DNA from: Maricaulaceae bacterium EIL42A08
Lineage (GTDB): Bacteria; Pseudomonadota; Alphaproteobacteria; Caulobacterales; Maricaulaceae
Length of the DNA stretch: 64,000 nucleotides
Direction of reading: 5' to 3'
NCBI GenBank assembly: GCA_024178355.1
Contig: JAMZNZ010000003.1
Span: 390,527-454,526, forward strand
Shown here: one piece after another, positions 38,897 to 47,394 of the stretch
How the letters are laid out: each line of letters opens with the position of its first letter
Position numbering within the stretch: position 1 is the first letter of the stretch
The notes under the pieces: generated by a model
The model's input: the letters and a program-made list of their open reading frames with translations, nothing else
Database searches by the model: none
What the model was told of the DNA's origin: nothing
Made by a program: the position numbers and the translations under genes

Positions 38897-38929
38897 AAAA
38901 AAAGAGCCAGGCTGGTTCAGCCTGGCTCT
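38897..38929 (-). terminator. Intrinsic terminator after sqdB (minus strand)
   Basis: Read on the minus strand, GAGCCAGGCTG pairs with CAGCCTGGCTC around a 4-base loop and is followed by seven T. It lies 28 bases beyond the sqdB stop and separates sqdB from cysH transcriptionally. Confidence 0.92.
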
Positions 38930-38956
38930 CATCGTCTCAGGTGTTGGGCGCGGGGC

Positions 38957-40144
38957 CTAGCCCTTGGCGTCGGCGGCTTCGCGATCCTTGTTCCAGTAGG
39001 ACACCGACTTCACCTTGGAGCGGTCACAGCGGTCAGCATATTTTCTGGCGACCTCGGTGACTTCTTCCATCAGGCCTTCAGCCAGGGTGATCGGCTTTAG
39101 ACCCATCGCCAGGAAGGTGTCGTTTTCCACGTGAAGCTCGTTTTCATTGGCTTCATTGCGCGGATTGGGCAGGTTCGCGATCTCGGCACCGGACATCTTG
39201 GCGATCAGTTCAGCCAGTTCGCGAACCCGGTGGGTCTCGGTCATCTGGTTCATGATGCGCACGCGCTCGCCTGACTGCGGCGGATTTTCAACGGCCAGCT
39301 GGATACAGCGCACCGTGTCCTGAATGTGGATGAAGGCGCGGGTCTGACCGCCGGTGCCGTGCACCGTCATCGGGAAGTCGATGGCGGCCTGCATCAGGAA
39401 GCGGTTCAGCACGGTGCCGTAGTCGCCGTCATAGTCGAAACGGTTGATCAGGCGCTCGTCCTTGCGGGTCTCTTCGGTCTGGGTGCCCCAGACGATGCCC
39501 TGGTGAAGGTCGGTAATCTTGACCTTGTCGTTCTTGTTGTAGAACTGGAAGAAGAGCTGATCCTGAGTCTTGGTCATGTGGTAGATCGAGCCCGGGTTGG
39601 CCGGATACAGGATTTCCTGATCCTTGTCGCCTTCGCTCGTTTCCACTTTGACCTTCAGATAGCCCTCAGGGATCTTCATGCCTGCGGTGCCATAGCCATA
39701 GACGCCCATGGTGCCCAGGTGCACCAGGTGAATATCAAGACCGGTCTCGACAATCGCGGCCAAAACGTCGTTGGTGGCATTGAGATTGTTGTCGACCGTG
39801 TAGCGCTTGTGGCGCGCACTCTTCATGGAGTAGGGCGCAGCACGCTGTTCAGCGAAGTGAACGATGGCATCCGGCTTTTCAGCCATGATCAGATCCACCA
39901 GTTCCTGATAGTCCTTGCCGATCGTCATGTCGACGAACGCAATGTCCTTACCCGAAACCTCTTTCCACGCCGCCAGGCGTTCGCCCATGGGCCGGATCGG
40001 GGTCAGGCTGTCGACTTCCAGCTCGATATCAATCCTGCGCCGGGACAGGTTGTCTACGATCACCACATCATGACCGCGCGCAGACAGGTGCAATGCAGAC
40101 GGCCAACCACAGAAGCCGTCACCGCCGAGCACGAGTACTTTCAT
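38957..40144 (-). CDS. sqdB: UDP-sulfoquinovose synthase SqdB
   Basis: 395 residues. Extended SDR that converts UDP-glucose plus sulfite to UDP-sulfoquinovose, the head-group donor for sulfolipid (SQDG). N-terminal MKVLVLGGDGFCGWPSALHLS matches the SQD1/SqdB NAD site; FAEQRAAPYSM, HLGTMGVYG, the YHMTK catalytic Tyr-Lys, LHQGIVWGTQTEET and DYGTVLNRFLMQAA are all SqdB-type. No sulfoquinovosyl transferase (sqdD/sqdX) is next to it; the neighbours upstream are surface-polysaccharide genes. Confidence 0.9.
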   Translation of the reverse strand: MKVLVLGGDGFCGWPSALHLSARGHDVVIVDNLSRRRIDIELEVDSLTPIRPMGERLAAWKEVSGKDIAFVDMTIGKDYQELVDLIMAEKPDAIVHFAEQRAAPYSMKSARHKRYTVDNNLNATNDVLAAIVETGLDIHLVHLGTMGVYGYGTAGMKIPEGYLKVKVETSEGDKDQEILYPANPGSIYHMTKTQDQLFFQFYNKNDKVKITDLHQGIVWGTQTEETRKDERLINRFDYDGDYGTVLNRFLMQAAIDFPMTVHGTGGQTRAFIHIQDTVRCIQLAVENPPQSGERVRIMNQMTETHRVRELAELIAKMSGAEIANLPNPRNEANENELHVENDTFLAMGLKPITLAEGLMEEVTEVARKYADRCDRSKVKSVSYWNKDREAADAKG

Positions 40145-40256
40145 CGATAAATCTCCGCCAATTCAAACCCGCAGGCTTTTTTATTGCGGCGTGTTCTGGC
40201 AGGTCCCGGCCTGTGGCGCAAGGCAAAGGCGCGGCTGGGCCGCACGCATCGCAGCC

Positions 40257-41663
40257 CTAGCGCCCGTTGCCGACGAACACTTCGCGCACCGTGCGAACCA
40301 GAATGACCACATCGCGCCACAAGGACCAGTTGCGCGCATACCAGTTATCGAGCCGGGCGCGTTCTTCAAAGCTTGTCGCGTTACGGCCATTGACCTGCCA
40401 CAGCCCGGTAATGCCCGGACGCATGCGCACATAGGCTTCCAGCGAAGCTCCGTATTGCGCCATCTGGTTCATCATCATGGGACGCGGGCCGACAATGCTC
40501 ATCTCGCCTTTGACCACGTTGAGAAGTTGCGGCAGCTCATCAAGACTGGTTGCGCGCAGGAAACGGCCAACCGGCGTAATGCGTGGATCGTCATCAAGCT
40601 TCTGATAGGTGTCCCAGTAGGCGCGCTTTTCAGGATCGCTGGCCAGAATGGCCTCAAGACGGGCCTCGGCATCCACAGCCATGGTGCGAAACTTGTAGCA
40701 TCCAAAGGCGTCGCCGTTCAGACCGGTGCGGTCCTGGACGAAGATTGCCGGTCCACCATCGCGGCGGATCATCGACGAGATAATCAGCAGGAGTGGCGAC
40801 AGAATGGTCAGTGCCGTCAGGGAGACCAAAAGGTCAAAGCTGCGCTTGATGAGCCGCGCAATCGGGCGGTCAAGACTGTCGCCAATGCGAAGCACCATCC
40901 CGTCAGCGGGAGGAGCCTCCAGCAGGTCGAGCTTTTCAGTCGGAATATTGCCAACAGCCGGCTTGTAATAGAACTCCGCGCCCTGGGTTGAAAGCTGGCT
41001 TGCGATGCGCGCAGCGGTGCCCTGTGATCCAGCGTCAGGGGCGAGAAATATCGGCAGTTGAGAAAGACCCTTCAACCGCTGGCCCAGCGCTTCGTCGTCC
41101 AGCGCCGCGAGCGTATGAATATCAACGGTGCGGCCCACCTGCAGACCATGGCCGTCATTGGCCTTCAGAAGCCACGCGTCGCAGCCAAACTGGTCACCCG
41201 GCGCGACAAGCAGAATCGGCTTATACCATCTGTCCTCGGCTTTCAAGGCACCGCGGACACCAAAGCGCAACAGGATCAACAGAACCGGTGACAGACCCCA
41301 CTGAAGGGCTGACCCGACGTTAAAGCCGCTTGCCCCGATCATCATCTGCATGGTGGAGACGACCAGGAATGCAACGCCTGCCACTTGAAGCACGGGCCGG
41401 ATTTGATCGCAAAGGGCCTGGCGGACGCGATAGTGGCCCAGCGAGCGGAAGGCGAAAATGCACGCCAGTGCAGCCAGGAAAGCCAGTGCGCGCTCGCCAA
41501 ACGTCGCTTCAGAGCCCAGCAAGGCGTTTGAGGCCAGGCCCAGAAGCGCGGCTGAAAACAGGGCCAGGAGGTCTGAATACGCAAACATGTGGAGCACATG
41601 GCGTCGAGTGCCAGCCTGTGTGGCCGCAATCGATACGTCTTTCGCGTCAATCTGGGACGTCAT
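40257..41663 (-). CDS. Exopolysaccharide polyprenyl-phosphate sugar-phosphotransferase
   Basis: 468 residues from ATG 41663; a longer frame to 41843 would overlap the upstream ligase gene and add unrelated sequence. Several N-terminal membrane helices, a central nucleotide-binding-like region, one more helix ([21 protein letters not shown]) and a bacterial sugar transferase domain: [47 protein letters not shown] and SIVGPRPMM. Such WbaP/PssY/HfsE-type enzymes load the first sugar phosphate on undecaprenyl phosphate. Which polymer is unknown; in relatives these make holdfast, capsule or O-antigen. Confidence 0.92.
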   Translation of the reverse strand: MTSQIDAKDVSIAATQAGTRRHVLHMFAYSDLLALFSAALLGLASNALLGSEATFGERALAFLAALACIFAFRSLGHYRVRQALCDQIRPVLQVAGVAFLVVSTMQMMIGASGFNVGSALQWGLSPVLLILLRFGVRGALKAEDRWYKPILLVAPGDQFGCDAWLLKANDGHGLQVGRTVDIHTLAALDDEALGQRLKGLSQLPIFLAPDAGSQGTAARIASQLSTQGAEFYYKPAVGNIPTEKLDLLEAPPADGMVLRIGDSLDRPIARLIKRSFDLLVSLTALTILSPLLLIISSMIRRDGGPAIFVQDRTGLNGDAFGCYKFRTMAVDAEARLEAILASDPEKRAYWDTYQKLDDDPRITPVGRFLRATSLDELPQLLNVVKGEMSIVGPRPMMMNQMAQYGASLEAYVRMRPGITGLWQVNGRNATSFEERARLDNWYARNWSLWRDVVILVRTVREVFVGNGR

Positions 41664-41713
41664 GACAGTCTCTCGCAGTTGCGGACTGCATTCTGCAGCC
41701 GCTTTGCGAAAGA

Positions 41714-42940
41714 TCACGCAAGGTTCGCGCCAGTATCTCGGCGGATCAGTGCGGCGGCGCCAAGCGCCAACGCAAAGGAGGCATGCAGCCATTCCTGCCA
41801 GATCCCGGACCCAACCCAGACCGTTACAAATAGAGCCGAACACACATAGGCGATTGAAATGGCGTGAGCCGGTAAAAGACGGCGTCTTGTGATGGCGTGA
41901 CCAGCGGATATGACCGCGCCGCCAACGAGCACAGCGCCAATCGCTCCGGTTTCAAGCCAGATTGTCAGACCGGCGTTATGAGGATGGAGCGGCAGGAGGT
42001 CAAACTCTTCGCCCCGCATTGTGCTCATCTGGCTAATGACCCGACTTGCATCGAGACCATGGCCAATGATCGGAGCCTGGGAAATCTGCTCCATGGCAAA
42101 GCGCCAGATTTCGATGCGCATGGCCCAGCTAAGGGGCAGGGCGTCAATGAAACCTGCTGGCAGGAGAGAGAGAATTGCGCCCATGACCAAAGGAGCGCAG
42201 ATGATCATGCCTCCTGCAAACCAGAAACCGATCTGAAGCGCAGAATTTGGAAACCTCCAGACAACGACACCGGCCAATACACCGGCAACAAGCGCCAACG
42301 CGTTTGCGGAAATGCCGAATGCCATGGATGCGATGAGGGCTGACAGAGCCACAAGCAGGGCGACGCTCTTGGCCAGTCGTCCTCCATAAAACCAGAGCGC
42401 GATCAACACAGGTCCGGCGACCATGATAAAGGCCGTCGTTCCGCGTCCCAGAATGCGGTCGGCCAGGATCGCGACGGCAGCCGGGTCTGGATTATCTTCA
42501 AATGCCAGCTTGAACTGCATTGAGATCGCTGCCCCGGTCAGAGCCTCCAGCAGCAGATAAATGCTCAGCAATCCGGCACAAACACTGAACCATGCCAGGC
42601 GGTCGTGTGCTCGACTGTCATCAAGCCTGCTGAAGACAAAAACGGCGATGCCAAACAATGGCGTGAGCAAGAGCAGTTTTAGCGCCTGGTCGGGCTTTTG
42701 ATAGTCTGACCAGACAAGGCTGATACATATCCATGCCACGGCAACGCCAGCAATAACAATGGGTTCTACTATGCTGCGAGAGGCGCGCAGGGCTGCCAGG
42801 CCTGCAACAGGCAACATGAGCAACCCGATCAGGCCGACGGTCATGGCTGCCCCAAGTCCGCCCGCCCCAATGATGACGAAGCTGAACAGAACCAGAAGCC
42901 GCGTTACCCAGTCCTCATAACCTTTCAAAAAGGTCGTCAT
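41714..42940 (-). CDS. O-antigen ligase/polymerase-like membrane protein
   Basis: 408 residues with 10 or more membrane helices and a large periplasmic loop carrying GHGLDASRVIS and LPLHPHNAGLTIWLETGAIGA, the Wzy_C / O-antigen ligase pattern (conserved His in HPHN). Either ligates a polymer to lipid A-core or polymerises repeat units. Overlaps the phosphatase gene start by 4 bases, so part of the kdsB operon. Confidence 0.85.
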   Translation of the reverse strand: MTTFLKGYEDWVTRLLVLFSFVIIGAGGLGAAMTVGLIGLLMLPVAGLAALRASRSIVEPIVIAGVAVAWICISLVWSDYQKPDQALKLLLLTPLFGIAVFVFSRLDDSRAHDRLAWFSVCAGLLSIYLLLEALTGAAISMQFKLAFEDNPDPAAVAILADRILGRGTTAFIMVAGPVLIALWFYGGRLAKSVALLVALSALIASMAFGISANALALVAGVLAGVVVWRFPNSALQIGFWFAGGMIICAPLVMGAILSLLPAGFIDALPLSWAMRIEIWRFAMEQISQAPIIGHGLDASRVISQMSTMRGEEFDLLPLHPHNAGLTIWLETGAIGAVLVGGAVISAGHAITRRRLLPAHAISIAYVCSALFVTVWVGSGIWQEWLHASFALALGAAALIRRDTGANLA

Positions 42941-43578
42941 GCCAGGGCCACCTCGATCTCGTCAGGCGAGTGGTTCCAGGCTGTGAGCTTAATGCCGTCC
43001 GATGAAATGCGCGCTGCGCACATATGTCCGGTTTTGACTTTGGCCTCCTCGGGCGCGGCATAAGCGCCAGCAAGGAGGGTGTGAAAATAACGAAGAATAC
43101 CGTTTGAGGTCACAATCAGGACAGCCACGTCTTCGCCGCGATCCCGGGTCACATTGTCCAGCACGGACCTGACGTTGCTGGCAAGCTGGTCGGGAGTCGG
43201 GGTCCAGCCAGCGCCAGCTGGCGGAATGGAGCGTTCACGCCAGTCATGGATCGCTGCCTCTCCCCAGGTTTCAGCTATTTCAAGATCAGACTTGCCACCC
43301 CAGATGCCGTAGTCGATCTCCTTAAGGCGTTGATCAATCTCGATCTCACCGGAAAAGCCGCAGTGCTCCATAGCCAGCTCTGCGCCGATGCGCGTGCGCT
43401 TAAGCGGGCCAGCCAGGACTCGGTCGGGGATAATGCCTGCCCTGCCTATGGCGCGCCCGATGGCGCGCGACTGCTCCAGGCCCTTCTCAACAAGGTTCAG
43501 GTCTTCATTGGCACCGACCCATACCGGAGTATCACCGGGGGCGAATGTATTCCCGTGACGGGCGAGGATGAGTAGCAT
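42937..43578 (-). CDS. Histidine phosphatase family protein
   Basis: 213 residues. Phosphoglycerate-mutase-like fold: catalytic ILARHGNT at the N-terminus, LKRTRIGAE, EIDYGIWGG with the acid, and IVTSNGILRYF with the second histidine region (Ser-Asn-Gly in place of the usual His-Gly, which is a notable change). Linked by a 2-base gap to kdsB and a 4-base overlap to the ligase gene, so a role in sugar-phosphate handling for polysaccharide is plausible. Confidence 0.8.
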   Translation of the reverse strand: MLLILARHGNTFAPGDTPVWVGANEDLNLVEKGLEQSRAIGRAIGRAGIIPDRVLAGPLKRTRIGAELAMEHCGFSGEIEIDQRLKEIDYGIWGGKSDLEIAETWGEAAIHDWRERSIPPAGAGWTPTPDQLASNVRSVLDNVTRDRGEDVAVLIVTSNGILRYFHTLLAGAYAAPEEAKVKTGHMCAARISSDGIKLTAWNHSPDEIEVALA

Positions 43579-43580
43579 GG

Positions 43581-44357
43581 CTAAACAATCTCCCCTTCAC
43601 GCGCCACGATGTCGGCGGCAATTTCGGCGTCCCGTGGGGAGTCCACACTCCATGGCGTGCGGCCTCGATAGTCGGTCAGGACGATCCGGATCGGGATGCC
43701 GTTCTCAAGCGCGCGCAGCTGTTCCAGGCTTTCGGTCAGTTCAAGTGGTGAGGGTTCAAGGGCCACCAGACGCTTCAGTGCGCTAAAGCGATAGGCGTAA
43801 AGTCCGATATGCTTGTGGATTGGAACGCCAGCATCCTCCCGGCGAAAGGGGATGATGGCCTTTGAAAAATAGAGCGCATTCATCTGTCGGTCGAAAACCA
43901 CCGTCGTGCCGCCGACTTCGCCAGCCGCCTTGGCTGAAGCCAGCTTGGCATAGGCGTCCTCGGTCAGTGCGGTCGCCGGGGTTGCCAGTTGCAGGTTCGT
44001 ATCTTCACTCATTGCCGCGGCGGCCGCGTCAATCACCCAGGGCGGTGTCAGCGGTGCGTCGCCCTGAAGATTGACGATGACATCCTGATCGGTAGCAAAG
44101 CTCTTCACCGCTTCGTATGCGCGTTCTGTTCCGTTGCGGCAGCTGATAGGGGTCATCACCGCTTCGCCGCCATGGGTCTGAACCGCATCCACAATTCGCT
44201 GGTCATCGGTGGCCACGATGACCTTGTCGATGCTGGGCGCAGCCGCCGCCAGGCGACGCACTCGCTCGACCATCGGCACGCCGGCAATCTCGTGCAGGGG
44301 CTTTCCGGGAAACCGGGTTGAGCCGTAGCGGGCGGGAATGACTGCAATGACGGTCAT
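43581..44357 (-). CDS. kdsB: 3-deoxy-manno-octulosonate cytidylyltransferase KdsB
   Basis: 258 residues. Activates Kdo as CMP-Kdo for lipopolysaccharide core. Family blocks: VIPARYGSTRFPGKPL, VIVATDDQRI, FATDQDVIVNLQGDAPL and HIGLYAYR. The histidine phosphatase starts 2 bases after its stop, making a four-gene operon kdsB-phosphatase-ligase-sugar transferase. Gap upstream to yebC is divergent, 173 bases. Confidence 0.93.
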   Translation of the reverse strand: MTVIAVIPARYGSTRFPGKPLHEIAGVPMVERVRRLAAAAPSIDKVIVATDDQRIVDAVQTHGGEAVMTPISCRNGTERAYEAVKSFATDQDVIVNLQGDAPLTPPWVIDAAAAAMSEDTNLQLATPATALTEDAYAKLASAKAAGEVGGTTVVFDRQMNALYFSKAIIPFRREDAGVPIHKHIGLYAYRFSALKRLVALEPSPLELTESLEQLRALENGIPIRIVLTDYRGRTPWSVDSPRDAEIAADIVAREGEIV

Positions 44358-44530
44358 GGGTCGGGGTCCTGGCGCTTCTGTGAGGGGGTGTCATGCCATG
44401 GGAAGGCCAGCAGCGCAAAGCGCTTCATAACAGGGCTTTGCCGAGGCTATAGTCCTTTGTTAGAAAGCGCGCCTTCCTTTTAGGGCAACCCGCGCGCTAA
44501 GGCGTGAACTTACCACTTCGGAGGCGACCG

Positions 44531-45304
44531 ATGGCCGGCCACTCAAAATGGGCGAATATTCAGCACCGCAAGGGGCGTCAGGACAAGGCACGGGCCAAAT
44601 TGTTCTCGCGCTTGTCAAAAGAGATCATGGTTGCGGTCAAGATGGGCGGTCCAGATCCAGATATGAATCCGCGCCTGCGTCTGGCTGTGTCGAACGCCAA
44701 GGGCCAGTCCATGCCCAAGGACAATATCGAGCGTGCGATCAAGAAAGCCGCTGGTGGTGACGTCGAGGAATATTTCGAGATACGCTACGAAGGCTTTGGT
44801 CCTGCCGGTATTGGTCTGATCGTTGAAGCCTCCACCGACAACAAGAACCGCGCAGCCGGTGAGGTGCGTGCGGCCTTCTCCAAGAACGGCGGCAATATGG
44901 GCGAGACCGGCTCGGTCAGCTTCATGTTCGATCAGCTGGGAGAGATTCGCTTCCCGCTGTCCGTTGCTGACGAAGAAGCCATGTTTGAAGCCGCTATCGA
45001 AGCGGGCGCTGAAGATGTGGCCCGCGAAGACCTTGAAGACGATGACGGCGAACCGGCCCCGGAACACGTGATCTACTGCGCGCGCGAGGATCTGGCCGAA
45101 GTTGCCAACGGTCTTCAGGAGAAATTCGGCGACGCGAAATCGGCAAACATCATCTGGAAGCCCCAAAATCTGATCGACGTGGATTCGGAGAAGGCGTCCA
45201 CTGTCCTGAAGCTCATCGAGGCGCTCGAAGATCTTGATGACGTCAGCCAGGTCTTCACCAATTTCGACATCTCTGATGAAGAGATGGCCAAACTGGATAG
45301 CTAG
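44531..45304 (+). CDS. yebC: YebC/PmpR-family translation or transcription factor
   Basis: 257 residues from ATG 44531, with GGAGG 6 bases upstream. N-terminal [23 protein letters not shown] and the block [19 protein letters not shown] are diagnostic of YebC. Members have been described as DNA-binding regulators and, more recently, as ribosome factors that relieve proline stalls. cmk starts 9 bases after the stop. Confidence 0.96.
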   Translation: MAGHSKWANIQHRKGRQDKARAKLFSRLSKEIMVAVKMGGPDPDMNPRLRLAVSNAKGQSMPKDNIERAIKKAAGGDVEEYFEIRYEGFGPAGIGLIVEASTDNKNRAAGEVRAAFSKNGGNMGETGSVSFMFDQLGEIRFPLSVADEEAMFEAAIEAGAEDVAREDLEDDDGEPAPEHVIYCAREDLAEVANGLQEKFGDAKSANIIWKPQNLIDVDSEKASTVLKLIEALEDLDDVSQVFTNFDISDEEMAKLDS

Positions 45305-45313
45305 GATCGGTTC

Positions 45314-45940
45314 ATGACCATAATCGCTGTCGACGGTCCGCTGGCGTCTGGCAAGGGTACGATTGCCCGGGCTTTGGCCGCGAAATTTGACCTGCCGCAT
45401 CTTGATACCGGCACGCTCTATCGCGGCGTGGCTGTTTCCGTGCTGGAAGCCGGTAAGCCGCCTGAGGATGCAGAGGCCGCCGAAGCCATCGCAAGAACGC
45501 TCGACATTTCGGCCATTAATGAAGCGAAAATCCGCACCGCAGGCGCTGGGTCTGCGGCCAGTGTTGTCAGTGCCCATCCCGGTGTGAGAGCCGCACTTTT
45601 AAAGCTGCAGCGGGACTTCGCCCACCAGCCGGGCGGCGCGGTTCTGGACGGCCGGGATATCGGCACGGTCATTGCGCCTGATGCGGATGTGAAGCTGTTT
45701 GTGACCGCCAGCGAGGAGGCACGGGCCTGGCGGCGCCATACCGAGCTGACGAGCCGTGGTGAGCAATGGTCACTGGATGACATTCTGGGCCAGCTGCGCC
45801 AACGCGATGCCCGAGATGCAGCCCGCGCCGATGCCCCGATGGTCAAGGCCGAAGATGCCATCGAGCTCGACACAACCGAGATGAGCATCGACGATGCGAT
45901 CAAGGCGGCAATTGCGGCTGTTGAGCGCGTGAGCAGCTAG
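45314..45940 (+). CDS. cmk: Cytidylate kinase Cmk
   Basis: 208 residues. Phosphorylates CMP/dCMP. P-loop DGPLASGKGTIA, LDTGTLYRG, DGRDIGTVIAPDADVKLFVTAS and RRHTELTSRG are conserved Cmk blocks. Likely co-transcribed with yebC. Its stop overlaps the convergent MerR gene by 4 bases. Confidence 0.93.
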   Translation: MTIIAVDGPLASGKGTIARALAAKFDLPHLDTGTLYRGVAVSVLEAGKPPEDAEAAEAIARTLDISAINEAKIRTAGAGSAASVVSAHPGVRAALLKLQRDFAHQPGGAVLDGRDIGTVIAPDADVKLFVTASEEARAWRRHTELTSRGEQWSLDDILGQLRQRDARDAARADAPMVKAEDAIELDTTEMSIDDAIKAAIAAVERVSS

Positions 45941-46341
45941 CTCTTCCGCCTCGCCAGTCTTTCCTTTGATCCATCGTGGATGACGTGCAGCTCAGCCAGC
46001 GTTGCGTCAATTTGCGCGCGCTTGTCTTCCAGCTTGGCAATTTCCATCGCGGTCTTCTCGATCACAAATTCCAGCTGCTTGTTCCGGCCTTCGCCTTCGC
46101 GGCCATAGAGCTCGAGGAAAGTCTTGATGTCGGCAAGCGTGGAGCCGATGGCCTTGGCGCGCAGGATTAGCCCCAAGCGCTTGGAATCAAATTCAGTATA
46201 GACCCGCTGGGTGCCGACGCGCTGGGGGCTCATCAAGCCCTTGTCCTCGTAAAAGCGGATCGTACGCTGGCTGACGCCATGCTGCTCAGCCAGGTCGGCG
46301 ATGCCGTAAATCTTGTCAGGTGCGTTGGTGGCTTTGGCCAT
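45937..46341 (-). CDS. MerR-family transcriptional regulator
   Basis: 134 residues from ATG 46341; an in-frame ATG at 46365 is possible but has no ribosome site. N-terminal MerR helix-turn-helix and wing: YGIADLAEQHGVSQRTIRFYEDKGLM, then QRVYTEFDSKRLGLILRAKAIG and a C-terminal coiled coil (EIAKLEDKRAQIDATLAEL). No metal-binding cysteines, so a small-molecule or acyl-CoA effector is likely. It is divergent from the acyl-CoA catabolic operon and probably controls it, as the MerR regulator LiuR does for branched-chain acyl-CoA genes (family knowledge). Confidence 0.88.
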   Translation of the reverse strand: MAKATNAPDKIYGIADLAEQHGVSQRTIRFYEDKGLMSPQRVGTQRVYTEFDSKRLGLILRAKAIGSTLADIKTFLELYGREGEGRNKQLEFVIEKTAMEIAKLEDKRAQIDATLAELHVIHDGSKERLARRKS

Positions 46342-46400
46342 GAATGTGTGTCCGTCTATGGTCAAAGACTACACACAAATGCTTTCCGCAAACAAGAGCT

Positions 46401-46420
46401 GCTTGACGTATACGTAAGGC
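46401..46420. promoter_or_regulatory. Putative MerR operator in the divergent promoter
   Basis: A perfect 10-base palindrome ACGTATACGT (46406-46415) set in TTGACGTATACGTAAGG. The TTGACG (46403-46408) can serve as -35 with CAGTGT 19 bases further as a poor -10, the long spacing typical of MerR promoters. It lies between the regulator and the first gene of the operon and resembles the ACGT-type palindromes I recall for LiuR regulators. Confidence 0.5.
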
Positions 46421-46500
46421 AGTGCTTCAGTGTCGTCATGACTGCTGCTCCAGAGCGCTAAAGCGCCGGGCCAGTCGGGGAGGAAACGGGATCAGCGCCC

Positions 46501-47394
46501 ATGAGCGAAGCGGCCAGGCCTGCGTATGACAGCGTGTTTCGCCCGGGTCTTTTCAAAGACCAGGTGATCATGGTTACAGGCGGCGGCTCCGGGATTGGGC
46601 GCTGTATCTCTCATGAACTTGCAAGCCTTGGGGCGACCGTCATTCTGGTCGGGCGCAAGCAGGACAAGCTCGATGCAGTCGCCGCAGAGATCGCCGAGGA
46701 CGGCGGCAAGGCCGACACCGCCAGCTTTGATATCCGCGATGAAGAGGCTGTCACCGCCGCTGTTGATGCGGTGGTCGCCAGGCACGGCAGGATCCATGGC
46801 CTGGTGAATAACGCGGGCGGGCAGTTCCCGGCTGAAGTCGCAGACATCTCCAAAAAGGGATGGGACGCGGTCATCGCGACCAACCTGACCGGCGGCTGGC
46901 TGGTCATGCGTGCAGTGTTCAACGCTTCGATGAAAGACCATGGCGGCGCGGTGGTGAATATTACCGCCGACATGCATGCGGGTATGCCTGGCATGGCCCA
47001 TTCGGGTGCAGCGCGTGCGGGCATGTTCAACCTGACCCAGACTGCGGCGCTGGAGTGGGGCAAGTACGGCATTCGGGTCAACGCGGCCGCGCCGGGCTGG
47101 ATCGCGAGCTCTGGCATGGACACCTATGGCGGCTCGACCCGCGCCATGATCCCCTACCTGAAGCAGCACCTGCCCACCCAGCGGCTGGGGTCAGAGGCTG
47201 AGGTGAGCGCGGGCGTGGTTTTCCTTCTATCGCCCGCAGCAGCCTTCATCACCGGCACGCAGATGCAGATTGATGGCGGCGCGCCGCTGGGTTCGGGTAT
47301 CTGGCCGCTGGAAGCGCATGAAAAGTCATACATTTTCAACGGCTTCCATCGCGCTGTGGAGCCCGAAGTCCTGAGGGGAGGCGGTGATGCCTGA
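46501..47394 (+). CDS. Trans-2-enoyl-CoA reductase-like SDR (PECR type)
   Basis: 297 residues. SDR fold with TGGGSGIG at 26-33 and VNNAGGQFP at 102-110. The usual catalytic Y-x-x-x-K is replaced by S168-G-A-A-R172 in HSGAARAG, exactly the pattern of mammalian peroxisomal trans-2-enoyl-CoA reductase; related DECR2-type enzymes also lack the Tyr. C-terminal RLGSEAEVSAGVVFLLSPAAAFITGTQMQIDGG fits. It likely reduces an enoyl- or dienoyl-CoA with NADPH. First gene of the operon; GGGGAGGAAAC ribosome region upstream. The next gene overlaps its stop by 8 bases. Confidence 0.85.
   Translation: MSEAARPAYDSVFRPGLFKDQVIMVTGGGSGIGRCISHELASLGATVILVGRKQDKLDAVAAEIAEDGGKADTASFDIRDEEAVTAAVDAVVARHGRIHGLVNNAGGQFPAEVADISKKGWDAVIATNLTGGWLVMRAVFNASMKDHGGAVVNITADMHAGMPGMAHSGAARAGMFNLTQTAALEWGKYGIRVNAAAPGWIASSGMDTYGGSTRAMIPYLKQHLPTQRLGSEAEVSAGVVFLLSPAAAFITGTQMQIDGGAPLGSGIWPLEAHEKSYIFNGFHRAVEPEVLRGGGDA

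Noticed and set aside
41664-41843. N-terminal extension of the sugar transferase to 528 residues
   Set aside because: It would overlap the end of the ligase gene and adds sequence without family match; ATG 41663 has a ribosome-like GAGAG and starts just before the first membrane helix.
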